Made by a program: the position numbers and the translations under genes
In this document: in pieces, positions 51,501 through 59,200 of the stretch
Layout of the letters: each line of letters begins with the position of its first letter
Numbering within the stretch: the first letter of the stretch is position 1
Assembly: GCF_004361915.1 (NCBI RefSeq)
Contig: NZ_SNWP01000011.1
Span: forward strand, 930,001 to 994,000
From: Sediminibacterium goheungense
GTDB lineage: Bacteria > Bacteroidota > Bacteroidia > Chitinophagales > Chitinophagaceae
Direction of reading: 5' to 3'
Length of the DNA: 64,000 bases
Notes under the pieces: model-generated
The model's database searches: none
What the model was told of the DNA's origin: nothing
The model's input: the letters and a program-made list of their open reading frames with translations, nothing else

Positions 51501-52940
51501 ACCAGACTGAGGCCTGTATTGATGACAGCAGCTGTGGCTTCATTTGGATTTTTACCGATGGCATTGAGTAACGGAGCAGGTGCAGAAGTGCAAAGACCAT
51601 TGGCAACCGTAGTAATAGGAGGTTTGTTTTCTGCAACTTTACTGACACTTTTTATATTACCTGTTTTATACCTGTTATTTGAAAAGAAAAAACCTGTAAA
51701 GGCTATGAAACCCTTGATGCTGATTGTTGGTATGTTCTTGTCAGCTGTTTTATTTGCACAGCCAGTAAGGCAGATGAAACTGAAAGAACTCACTTTAATG
51801 GCTGAACAAAAAGCACCTGTGATACAGGTGAATCAGTTGCAGGAAAAGTATTATTCAGTTTTAAAGACAACGGCAAGGGAAATTCCGAAAACACAGATCG
51901 TTACAGAGTTGGGTAATTATAACAGTTTTAATTTTGATAGCCGTATCTCTGTTTCACAACCTTTGCAATCTGGTGCATTATATCGTAAGCAGGAATCGGT
52001 ACTGAATAATTATCTGGCTACTGCAAAAGCCAGTTCTATAGTACAGAAAGCACAACTGAAGCGAATGATAGCGCAGTTGTATCTCGATCTTCAGTTTTTA
52101 GCTGCCAGAAAGCGCATTCTTGAAAGAATGGATAGTGTATATGGTAACTACCAGAAAATGGCACAGTTACGTTATGAAAAAGGTGAATCAAATCTGCTGG
52201 AAAAAACCACCATCGATAATCAGGTAATGTATAACAAACAGCTGATATTAATGAATCAGTCTGATGCAAGGGCTGTTCAGTTGGAACTGGCTTTACTATT
52301 ACAGGAAGACATACAGATCGAGCCGGCAGAAGAACTGGATGCACAGCAACACCTGTACGATACAGCTTTACTGAACCAGCATCCTGAATTAAAAGTGTAT
52401 GAGGCACAGTTGGCAAGAGCGCAATCAGAGACGGAACTGGAAAAAAGCAGACTCAAACCTGAATGGCTGGTTGGGTATAATAATCAGTCGCTCATGGGAT
52501 GGATGACGTATAAAAATCGATCTGAGCGTTTTTTTGATGCAGGAAATCGTTTTTCTTCTGTAACACTGGGTATGTCTGTTCCTGTTTTTAATAAGGCGAG
52601 GAGGGCAAAAATCGAAGCGGCTACTATACAGGAAGATGTAACCAAAGCTGCAGCGGCCATGATAAGTATTCAATTAAAAACCAGGATGGTTCAGTTTTTA
52701 CAACACAGAGAAAAATTAAATGCCAGTATTGCTTATTATAAGAATAGTGCGCTCCCTCAGTCACTGACCATTATACAAACGGCTGGACTCCAATATAAAA
52801 ACGGACAGATAAATTATATAGAGTGGGGTACACTGATGACGCAGGCGTTATCGATTCAGTTACAATATGCAGAAATACAAAGAGAACATCAGTTAAATGA
52901 AATTGAACTCGATTATTTATTACAAAACAATCAACTTTAA
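48582..52940 (+). CDS. CzcA-type heavy-metal RND pump fused to a TolC-like domain
   Basis: 1452 aa from the ATG at 48582. Residues 1-1035 form a complete HME-RND pump of 12 helices. Helix 4 carries the motif DFGLLVDGAVIIVEA (D400, D406, E413), close to the DFGxxxDGAxxxVEN signature of the Co/Zn/Cd group rather than the Cu/Ag group. From Met1042 a second unit of 411 aa begins with a signal-peptide-like segment (PLMLIVGMFLSAVLFAQ) and continues as a TolC/OMF protein with long helices. Bacteroidota are known to have such fusions. An internal ATG exists at 51705. The adaptor gene follows 4 bp after the stop. Confidence 0.92.
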   Translation: MLNAIIHFSVRNKLIVGLMVLALIIVGAIETTRLPIDAVPDITNNQVLVITNAPSLGAPDVERFITVPIEQATRNVPGIVEQRSFSRFGLSLVTIVFDESTDVYWARTQISERLAQVRQQIPAGMGNPELGPVTTGLGEIFQYVIRPKSGYEGKYSMAELRTIQDWVVRKQLLSTEGIADVSSFGGELKQYEVAVKTDKLKSLQVTIGDVYKALQANNQNTGGAYIEKGPTVLFIRTEGLTKSIEDIGSIVVKQVNGMPILVRDLAEVKLGSATRYGALAYNNDGEVAGAVVMMLKGENSNKVIRNIKKKIKQIEKTLPEGVVIDPFLDRTKMVNHAIGTVETNLLEGALIVVFVLVLFLGNFRAGFIVATVIPLSMLFAIIMMNAFGVSGNLMSLGALDFGLLVDGAVIIVEAVMHKMSKHNGVTLGTKLSKDQMNATVEESSGKMMNAAVFGQIIILIVYLPILSLEGIEGKMFKPMAQTVSFAILGAFLLSVTYVPMMSSFFLSRKMGHKENLSDRMMKKIQSWYTPLLKKVIAAPVWIITASGVLFIAAVIIINTLGGEFIPKLEEGDFAVETRVLTGSSITTTLQESQKAVKIILKEFPEVEKIVTKVGTGEIPADPMPIESADMIVVLKDKKEWTSAKTFDELAEKMGEKVQAVPGVTTGFQYPVQMRFNELMTGARQDVVCKIFGEDLDSLAAYAGKVGNVIGTVDGARDLFVETVTGIPQMVIRYNREAIARYGASIEAINQAVQAAYAGSVAGQIFENDRRFDLVIRLDKAQRNQADDIENLLIGLPNGQQVPLNVLASVKMEDGPYQIQREDAQRRITIGFNVRGRDVQSIVEELQNKIGKQVQLPAGYFITYGGQFENLQEATKRLTIAVPAALLLIFVMLFFAFKKFKYCLLIFSAIPLSAIGGVFALWLRDMPFSISAGIGFIALFGVAVLNGIVLITEMNRVKEEGLNDLKAVILQATETRLRPVLMTAAVASFGFLPMALSNGAGAEVQRPLATVVIGGLFSATLLTLFILPVLYLLFEKKKPVKAMKPLMLIVGMFLSAVLFAQPVRQMKLKELTLMAEQKAPVIQVNQLQEKYYSVLKTTAREIPKTQIVTELGNYNSFNFDSRISVSQPLQSGALYRKQESVLNNYLATAKASSIVQKAQLKRMIAQLYLDLQFLAARKRILERMDSVYGNYQKMAQLRYEKGESNLLEKTTIDNQVMYNKQLILMNQSDARAVQLELALLLQEDIQIEPAEELDAQQHLYDTALLNQHPELKVYEAQLARAQSETELEKSRLKPEWLVGYNNQSLMGWMTYKNRSERFFDAGNRFSSVTLGMSVPVFNKARRAKIEAATIQEDVTKAAAAMISIQLKTRMVQFLQHREKLNASIAYYKNSALPQSLTIIQTAGLQYKNGQINYIEWGTLMTQALSIQLQYAEIQREHQLNEIELDYLLQNNQL

Positions 52941-52944
52941 TATT

Positions 52945-54081
52945 ATGCGTTCTTATATTTTAGTAATTGCTTTTGCTGGAGCCATAGCTTGCGGCACCAA
53001 AAAGCAGGAGACAAGTCAGACTACTGAGAATACAACCATTGAAAAGGATATCAGCTTAACAGCTGAACAATTAAAAAATGGAGGTATTGAAACAGGATTA
53101 CCCGAAGAAGCCATGATGAGTGCATCTATAAAAGTAAATGGTGTGGTGGATGTACCTCCTCAAAGTATGGTATCTGTAAGTTTTCCGTTAGGTGGATATT
53201 TAAAAAATTCTCACCTGCTACCCGGTATGGGCGTAAAGAAGGGGGAAGTGATTGCCACACTGGAAGACCAGAGCTATGTACAGCTTCAGCAGGATTATTT
53301 GGTTGCGAAGGCAAGGATGGACTATCTGTCAGCCGATCTCGAAAGACAAAAAGAATTGAGTAGTCAGGATGCAACCAGTAAAAAAATATACCAGCAGGCT
53401 GGTGCCGATTTTAAAACCCAACAGGTACTGATCAAATCATTGGAAGAAAAACTACGTATTGTTGGAATAGATCCTGATAAATTAACAGTGAACAATATAT
53501 CAAGAGCCATCAATCTTCGTTCTCCCATCAATGGTTTCGTAACCAAAGTAAATGTGAATATCGGAAAGTATGTAAATCCGGCTGATGTATTGTTTGAACT
53601 GGTAGATCCCGATGATATTCATGCTGCACTTACTGTTTTTGAAAAAGATATCATGATGATTAAAAAAGGAATGAAAGCGGCAGTGTCATTAGCCGATAAG
53701 CCCGGAAAAAAATATGAAGTAGATGTAATTCTGGTGACACGTAATGTTGATGAGAACAGAGGTGGATTGGTACACTGCCATTTCGAAAATGCCAATCATG
53801 AATTGTTACCAGGTATGTTTCTGAACGGAAGCTTTGAACTTGACAGTAAAAAAGTAATGGCTGTACCTGAATCTGCCGTGGTGCGATTTGAAGGGAAACA
53901 ATACGTATTCCTTGCAAAAGATAAATCGAATTTTGAAATGAAAGAAGTGGAAACAGGAATCGTCCAAAATGGTAAAATAGAGTTGAAAGAGGATGCAGCA
54001 GTTAACTGGAAAGAACAAAAGATTGCGGTAAAGAATGCCTATAGCTTATTAGGTAAATTAAAAAATAAAGCAGACGAATAG
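52945..54081 (+). CDS. RND efflux periplasmic adaptor, lipoprotein (CusB/CzcB-like)
   Basis: 378 aa from the ATG at 52945. The signal peptide ends in AGAIACG with lipidation at C16. The membrane-fusion layout is present: barrel-sandwich hybrid halves (VSVSFPLGGYLKNSHLLPGMGVKKGEVIATLED and INLRSPINGFVTKVNVNIGKYVNPADVLFELVD, given by ends), a helical hairpin between them (about 112-175), then beta-barrel and membrane-proximal domains (AVPESAVVRFEGKQYVFLA). It bridges the inner-membrane pump and the outer-membrane channel. It starts 4 bp after the pump-TolC fusion gene, so a full tripartite system is encoded by two genes. Confidence 0.92.
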   Translation: MRSYILVIAFAGAIACGTKKQETSQTTENTTIEKDISLTAEQLKNGGIETGLPEEAMMSASIKVNGVVDVPPQSMVSVSFPLGGYLKNSHLLPGMGVKKGEVIATLEDQSYVQLQQDYLVAKARMDYLSADLERQKELSSQDATSKKIYQQAGADFKTQQVLIKSLEEKLRIVGIDPDKLTVNNISRAINLRSPINGFVTKVNVNIGKYVNPADVLFELVDPDDIHAALTVFEKDIMMIKKGMKAAVSLADKPGKKYEVDVILVTRNVDENRGGLVHCHFENANHELLPGMFLNGSFELDSKKVMAVPESAVVRFEGKQYVFLAKDKSNFEMKEVETGIVQNGKIELKEDAAVNWKEQKIAVKNAYSLLGKLKNKADE

Positions 54082-54160
54082 TGAAGCCTCATTCACAAAG
54101 TATTTTTACGTTATCAAGTAGATAAAAATACAGTGCATATCGCTGATACTGATAGGAAAT

Positions 54161-54198
54161 AAAAAATCCCCTGATATGATTTATCAGGGGATTTTTTA
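54161..54198. terminator. Bidirectional terminator after the efflux operon
   Basis: 16-bp perfect stem of AAAAAATCCCCTGATA and its reverse complement, about 5-nt loop, A and T runs on both sides. It separates the efflux operon from the convergent aconitase gene. Confidence 0.92.
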
Positions 54199-54216
54199 TT
54201 GATACAGATAGTTTTA

Positions 54217-56484
54217 TTAACCTGCTACCTGTTTGCGGATGATATTCAATGCTCCACCAGCTTTGAACCATTCAATCTGTTGTTCATTATAGGTATGATT
54301 AACAGAGATTTTATCAGAAGAACCATCAGCGTGGTGTAACACGATGGTTAATGGTTGTCCAGGTGCAAAAGCAGTAAGACCTTCGATATCAATAGTGTCG
54401 TCTTCCTGTATCTTTTCATAATCATTTTTATCTGCAAAAGTCAGCGCCAGCATACCCTGTTTTTTTAGGTTGGTTTCATGGATACGGGCAAATGATTTAA
54501 CGAGAATGGCACGAACGCCGAGGTGACGTGGTTCCATCGCTGCATGTTCTCTGGAAGAACCTTCGCCATAGTTTTCATCACCCACTACTATTGAGCCAAT
54601 ATTTGCAGCTTTATAAGCGCGTTGTGTAGCTGGTACAGGACCATATTCGCCACTTAACTGATTTTTAACCAGATCAGTTTTTTCATTAAAGAAATTTACT
54701 GCACCAATCAGCATATTATTACTGATGTTATCGAGGTGTCCACGGAACTTCAACCATGGACCAGCCATTGAAATATGGTCAGTGGTACATTTGCCTTTTG
54801 CTTTGATAAGCAGTTTTAGTCCTTTCAGATCAGTGCCTTCCCATGCTGCAAATGGATCGAGTAATTGTAAACGTTTAGAAGCAGGATCAACAGCTACCTG
54901 TACGGCACTGCCATCAGCAGCAGGGGCTTGATAGCCTGCATCTTCAACGGCGAAACCACGTTGTGGTAATTCCTGTCCGGTTGGTTCATCCAGTTTAACC
55001 TGCTCACCTTTTTCATTGGTAAGAGTATCTGTGATGGGGTTAAAAGTAAGGTCGCCGGCAATGGCCAGTGCAGTTACCAGTTCCGGTGATGCAACAAACG
55101 CAAGGGTATTGGGATTACCATCGGCACGTTTTGCGAAGTTTCTGTTGAAAGAATGCACAATGGTATTACGTTCTGCTTTTTCAGCCCCCACACGATCCCA
55201 CATACCAATACAGGGGCCGCAGGCATTGGCGAATACGGTGGCACCAATTTCCGAGAAAATATCAAGGAAACCATCACGCTCAATTGTATAACGTACCTGT
55301 TCACTTCCCGGTGTAATGGTATACTGTGCTTTTGTTTTTAGTCCTTTTTCTTTTACCTGACGGGCCAGACTAACGGCACGACTGATATCTTCATATGAAC
55401 TGTTGGTGCAACTTCCAATCAGACCTACTTCTACTTTGGTTGGCCATCCATTGGCTGCAGCCATTTCTTTCATTTTTGAAATAGGGGTTGCAAGATCAGG
55501 AGTGAAGGGGCCATTCAGGTGTGGTTCCAGTTCACTCAGGTTGATTTCAATTACCTGATCAAAATATTTTTCAGGATCTGTATATACTTCCGGATCTGCA
55601 TTTAAATAAGCGCTGATGCCATCGGCCATAGCTGCTACTTCTTCTCTTCCTGTTGCTTTCAGGTAGCGGCTCATGCTATTATCGTAACCAAATGTAGAAG
55701 TGGTGGCACCAATTTCTGCACCCATATTACAAATGGTTCCTTTACCGGTACAACTCATGGCTACCGCACCTTCTCCAAAATATTCAACAATAGCACCTGT
55801 GCCACCTTTTACAGTGAGGATACCAGCTACTTTTAAGATAACATCTTTGGGGGCTGTCCAGCCACTGAGTTTGCCTGTTAATTTTACACCAATCAGTTTA
55901 GGCCATTTCAGTTCCCAAGGTAAACCTGCCATTACATCACAGGCATCTGCACCACCAACACCGATCGCAATCATGCCAAGTCCACCAGCATTTACCGTAT
56001 GAGAATCGGTACCAATCATCATACCACCCGGAAATGCGTAGTTTTCGAGTACAACCTGGTGAATAATACCTGCACCGGGTTTCCAGAAACCAATGCCATA
56101 CTTATTGGAAACAGAAGCAAGAAAATCGTACACTTCTTTGCTTTCTGCATTAGCTACTTCAAGGTCTTTTTTTGCTTCCAGTTTGGCAGTAATCAGGTGA
56201 TCGCAGTGTACAGTTGAAGGAACCGCTACCTTAGGTCTACCTGCCTGCATAAACTGCAAGAGTGCCATTTGAGCCGTTGCGTCCTGCATGGCCACGCGGT
56301 CAGGAGCAAAATCAACATAGGATTTACCTCTTTCAAAATTACTCAGTTGCTGATCTTTGTGCAGGTGTGCAAAAAGAATCTTCTCCGACAGGGTAAGCGG
56401 ACGACCCAGCGCCTTACGTGCAGCATCAACCTTGGCAGGCATCTCAGCGTACACTTTTTTGATCATTTCAATGTCAAATGCCAT
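54217..56484 (-). CDS. Aconitate hydratase (mitochondrial-type)
   Basis: 755 aa. Interconverts citrate and isocitrate in the TCA cycle; uses a [4Fe-4S] cluster. Cluster cysteines are in [11 protein letters not shown] and [15 protein letters not shown]. Domain 1 motifs include [28 protein letters not shown] (given by ends) and [21 protein letters not shown]; the swivel domain has the active-site loop [16 protein letters not shown]. Length and motifs match the mitochondrial-like aconitase group of Bacteroidota rather than E. coli AcnA or AcnB. Apparently monocistronic; its 5' region holds a heptad array. Confidence 0.93.
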   Translation of the reverse strand: MAFDIEMIKKVYAEMPAKVDAARKALGRPLTLSEKILFAHLHKDQQLSNFERGKSYVDFAPDRVAMQDATAQMALLQFMQAGRPKVAVPSTVHCDHLITAKLEAKKDLEVANAESKEVYDFLASVSNKYGIGFWKPGAGIIHQVVLENYAFPGGMMIGTDSHTVNAGGLGMIAIGVGGADACDVMAGLPWELKWPKLIGVKLTGKLSGWTAPKDVILKVAGILTVKGGTGAIVEYFGEGAVAMSCTGKGTICNMGAEIGATTSTFGYDNSMSRYLKATGREEVAAMADGISAYLNADPEVYTDPEKYFDQVIEINLSELEPHLNGPFTPDLATPISKMKEMAAANGWPTKVEVGLIGSCTNSSYEDISRAVSLARQVKEKGLKTKAQYTITPGSEQVRYTIERDGFLDIFSEIGATVFANACGPCIGMWDRVGAEKAERNTIVHSFNRNFAKRADGNPNTLAFVASPELVTALAIAGDLTFNPITDTLTNEKGEQVKLDEPTGQELPQRGFAVEDAGYQAPAADGSAVQVAVDPASKRLQLLDPFAAWEGTDLKGLKLLIKAKGKCTTDHISMAGPWLKFRGHLDNISNNMLIGAVNFFNEKTDLVKNQLSGEYGPVPATQRAYKAANIGSIVVGDENYGEGSSREHAAMEPRHLGVRAILVKSFARIHETNLKKQGMLALTFADKNDYEKIQEDDTIDIEGLTAFAPGQPLTIVLHHADGSSDKISVNHTYNEQQIEWFKAGGALNIIRKQVAG

Positions 56485-56520
56485 GGAATCTTAAATTTTA
56501 ATGTATGATTTGGTATGGCT

Positions 56521-56583
56521 GATTTCAGATGTCTGATATCAGGTCCCGGATTTCAGCTTTCAGCTTTCAGATGGATGATTGAA
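56521..56583. repeat. Heptad tandem repeat, no inverted partner (locus 3)
   Basis: Nine consecutive 7-nt units: GATTTCA, GATGTCT, GATATCA, GGTCCCG, GATTTCA, GCTTTCA, GCTTTCA, GATGGAT, GATTGAA. It begins 37 bp upstream of the aconitase start codon, where its promoter or leader should be. No reverse-complement array was seen nearby. Confidence 0.75.
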
Positions 56584-56654
56584 GGCCCGAAACGGGGGGG
56601 CAATCAATGTTATACCTCTGATAGGCGCAAATTTACGAAAAAAGGAGATAGTTA

Positions 56655-56783
56655 GTGGGCAATCGTCTATAGCTTATGGCATATAGTAAACGGTCAATAT
56701 TTTATAATGAAAACCTCACCATCTATATCATATGCAATGGGCTAATGCCATTAGCTATGAACTATATGCTATATGCTAAGCGC
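56655..56783. repeat. Heptad repeat with inverted partner (locus 4)
   Basis: Forward units from 56655 (GTGGGCA, ATCGTCT, ATAGCTT, ATGGCAT, ATAGTAA, ACGGTCA, then looser AT units) and reverse units from 56749 (CATTAGC, TATGAAC, TATATGC, TATATGC, TAAGCGC). Same consensus as locus 1. Together with locus 3 it fills most of the 356-bp gap between aconitase and the PspC-like gene; the rest holds a run of seven G at about 56594 and nothing else recognisable. Confidence 0.7.
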
Positions 56784-56840
56784 TTTTTCACTAAAATTTT
56801 CTAATTTGCCTATTAAAGCACCCTGTTTAATCCCAATAAT

Positions 56841-57062
56841 ATGCAAAAGATCAGAGAGTTTCTTGAACTGAGGGCATTTGGCGTTTGTACCGCGATAGGA
56901 GAAAAATTGGGCATAGCCAGTTCCAGAATCAGGATGTGGTTTATTTATATTTCTTTTCTGACCATGGGCTCGCCCGTTATTATTTACATGATACTTGCTT
57001 TCTGGATCAATATCAAAAACTATATACTTGCCGGCCGCAGGAACCCGTTGAGAAACTGGTAA
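56841..57062 (+). CDS. Minimal PspC-domain protein
   Basis: 73 aa, a PspC domain almost alone: FLELRAFGVCTAIGEKLGIASSRIRMWFIYISFLTMGSPVIIYMILAFWIN (by segment), with one or two hydrophobic helices near 33-54, and a short basic tail (GRRNPLRNW). PspC in Proteobacteria activates the phage-shock response at the inner membrane; the role of these stand-alone short versions in Bacteroidota is not established. It is preceded by heptad repeat locus 4 and convergent with kdsA. Confidence 0.85.
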   Translation: MQKIREFLELRAFGVCTAIGEKLGIASSRIRMWFIYISFLTMGSPVIIYMILAFWINIKNYILAGRRNPLRNW

Positions 57063-57131
57063 AACAGAGGAAGTTTCAAGAATACGTTACTTCGAAACCG
57101 GATATTCCTCTGTTTCTTTGTTCTTCTGTTT

Positions 57132-57953
57132 TTAAACTGCTTTCCTGAGTTTTACCAGTTGTTCCAACAGCGGTTTCAACAAATCGAGTTTCAACATATT
57201 CGCTCCATCACTTTTAGCAACGGATGGATTGGGATGTGTTTCAATAAAAAGTCCGTCTGCCCCTGCGGCAATGGCTGCTTTTGCAATGGTACCTATTAAT
57301 TGCGGGTTGCCCCCAGTTACACCGCTTGTTTGATTGGGTTGCTGAAGCGAATGTGTACAATCCATAATAACAGGACATCCATGCTCCTGCATCCAGGGGA
57401 TATTGCGGTAATCTACCACCAGGTCCTGATAACCGAAAGTGGTACCCCGCTCTGTAAGCATAATTTGTTGGTTGCCCGCAAGTTTAATTTTGTCAACCGC
57501 AAATTTCATCGACTGTCCGCTAAGGAATTGCCCTTTTTTTACGTTCACCACTTTGCCTGTCTCAGCCGCTGCCATCAGTAAGTCGGTTTGCCGGCATAAA
57601 AAAGCAGGAATTTGTAGAATATCTATAAAAGGGGCGGCCATGGCTGCTTCATCATGCGCATGTATGTCTGAAGTAGTGGGCAACTGATAAGTTTCACCCA
57701 CTTTTTTAATCAATGATAAGCCATTATCATCACCGATACCTGTAAATGAAGAGGCACTTGTTCGATTGGCCTTTCTGTAGCTGGCTTTGAAAACATAGGG
57801 AATGCCCAGGTCCGCACATATCCTTGAAACTGTATCACCTACTTCCATCACCAGTTCCTCACTTTCCACCACACAAGGCCCTGCAATCAGAAAAAAATTA
57901 TTACTGTCGTACTGCTGGTGTTTGAATAGTTCGGTTAGATAAGCGGGTATCAT
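57132..57953 (-). CDS. kdsA: 3-deoxy-8-phosphooctulonate synthase
   Basis: 273 aa from the ATG at 57953. Condenses arabinose 5-phosphate with phosphoenolpyruvate to Kdo 8-phosphate for LPS core. Motifs: FLIAGPCVVESEELVMEV, FKASYRKANRTSASSFTGIGDDNGL (by segment), DIHAHDEAA, LQIPAFLCRQTDLL, VNVKKGQFLSG, LTERGTTFGYQDLVVDYRNIP, and MDCTHSLQQPN. The usual Cys of metal-dependent types is not obvious; the SFTG and GEDNGL-like segments fit a family member of normal length. A 19-codon upstream extension to 58010 would run into heptad locus 5 and is rejected. Confidence 0.94.
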   Translation of the reverse strand: MIPAYLTELFKHQQYDSNNFFLIAGPCVVESEELVMEVGDTVSRICADLGIPYVFKASYRKANRTSASSFTGIGDDNGLSLIKKVGETYQLPTTSDIHAHDEAAMAAPFIDILQIPAFLCRQTDLLMAAAETGKVVNVKKGQFLSGQSMKFAVDKIKLAGNQQIMLTERGTTFGYQDLVVDYRNIPWMQEHGCPVIMDCTHSLQQPNQTSGVTGGNPQLIGTIAKAAIAAGADGLFIETHPNPSVAKSDGANMLKLDLLKPLLEQLVKLRKAV

Positions 57954-57988
57954 GGGCTTTGTTTGAGGGGTAAAATTAGGGAATTGCA

Positions 57989-58057
57989 GTGGTGAATGGT
58001 CAATGATCAATGGTGAATAAAACTTTCATTATTCACCATTGACCATTCACCATTCAC
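57989..58057. repeat. Heptad repeat with inverted partner (locus 5)
   Basis: Forward units GTGGTGA, ATGGTCA, ATGATCA, ATGGTGA (57989-58016), then after 13 nt reverse units TATTCAC, CATTGAC, CATTCAC, CATTCAC (58030-58057). Nearly complete pairing gives a stable hairpin between kdsA and the SDR gene, both transcribed outwards. Confidence 0.8.
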
Positions 58058-58093
58058 ATTTTTTCCTTTCTTTGCTGATCAAAATACGATAGC

Positions 58094-59068
58094 ATGTCGC
58101 AGCAAAAAGAAAAAATACTTGTCATAGGCGCATCGGGGCAGATTGGGGTTGAATTAACGATGGCGCTGAGAAAAGTATATGGCAATAATAATGTGATTGC
58201 ATCCGATCTGAGGGAGCAGAATCCTTTACTGGAGGGCACAGGGCCTTATGTGAGTATGGATGTGATGAATAAGGAAATGTTACATGTGCAGGTGATACGT
58301 CAGAACATCACACAGATTTACCTGCTTGCTGCCATTCTCTCTGCTACCGGAGAAAAAAATCCGAATCTGGCCTGGCACCTGAATATGCAAGGGTTATTAA
58401 ATGTATTGGATATCGCAAGGGAGGAAAAATTAACAAAGGTTTACTGGCCCAGTAGTATCGCTGTTTTTGGCCCCACTTCACCCAAACAAAACTGTCCGCA
58501 ACAAACCATTATCGAACCTACTACCGTATATGGTATCAGTAAATATGCAGGTGAGTTCTGGTGTAATTATTATTTCCAGCGTTATGGGGTTGATGTAAGG
58601 AGTATCCGTTATCCGGGCTTAATTAGCTACAAATCGGCACCTGGTGGGGGAACAACGGATTATGCAGTGGAAATTTACCATGAGGCTCTGGAACATGGTA
58701 AATATCAGTGCTTTCTGGAAGAAGATACCTATTTGCCGATGATGTATATGCCGGATGCCATTCGTGCAACGATGGAACTGATGGAAGCACCAGCTGATAA
58801 AATTTCGGTAAGAACCTCCTACAATTTATCAGGCATGAGTTTTTCTCCCAAAGAAATAGGTGCTGCCATTAAAGAACATATTCCAGGGTTTTCAATGACG
58901 TATGCACCCGATTACCGGCAGCAGATAGCCAATAGCTGGCCGCAAAGTATTGATGATAGTGTGGCAACACAGGATTGGGGCTGGAAACCGGAATATGATT
59001 TATCTAAGATGACAAAAGATATGTTAGATAATCTAAAAAATAAGGGAAATTCGGGGCAACGTTTTTAA
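58094..59068 (+). CDS. SDR-type L-threonine 3-dehydrogenase-like protein
   Basis: 324 aa, extended SDR fold. NAD site ILVIGASGQIGVELTMAL (GxxGxxG) with an acidic residue ending strand 2 (IASDLRE), so NAD is preferred. AILSATGEKNPNLAWHLNM and VYWPSSIAVFGPTSP follow, then the catalytic YGISKYAGE (YxxxK) and RYPGLISYKSAPGGGTTDYAVEIYHEAL (by segment), the latter matching UDP-galactose-epimerase-like L-threonine dehydrogenases of Bacteroidota and Flavobacterium. It converts threonine to 2-amino-3-ketobutyrate. No kbl (glycine C-acetyltransferase) gene is visible beside it. Confidence 0.85.
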   Translation: MSQQKEKILVIGASGQIGVELTMALRKVYGNNNVIASDLREQNPLLEGTGPYVSMDVMNKEMLHVQVIRQNITQIYLLAAILSATGEKNPNLAWHLNMQGLLNVLDIAREEKLTKVYWPSSIAVFGPTSPKQNCPQQTIIEPTTVYGISKYAGEFWCNYYFQRYGVDVRSIRYPGLISYKSAPGGGTTDYAVEIYHEALEHGKYQCFLEEDTYLPMMYMPDAIRATMELMEAPADKISVRTSYNLSGMSFSPKEIGAAIKEHIPGFSMTYAPDYRQQIANSWPQSIDDSVATQDWGWKPEYDLSKMTKDMLDNLKNKGNSGQRF

Positions 59069-59146
59069 AACTTTTGCTCTCATATATAATGATTTGACAT
59101 CCAAGGAAATTCCTGCAATCAAATCTTTACCGGGGGGTAAACTAAA

Positions 59147-59175
59147 AAGAGCCGCAACTTATCAGTGCGGCTCTT
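59147..59175 (-). terminator. Intrinsic terminator
   Basis: AAGAGCCGCA / TGCGGCTCTT, 9-nt loop; on the minus strand it is followed by a T run, so it ends the leftward gene at 59201-59938 and may also stop the convergent SDR gene. Confidence 0.85.
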
Positions 59176-59200
59176 GCTTTTATAGATCTTATATGCTCTA

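Noticed and set aside
51176..51793. 205-codon antisense reading frame inside the RND pump gene
   Set aside because: It is a shadow of the strongly conserved pump frame: its own protein is Ser/Thr/Ile-rich low complexity with no recognisable domain.
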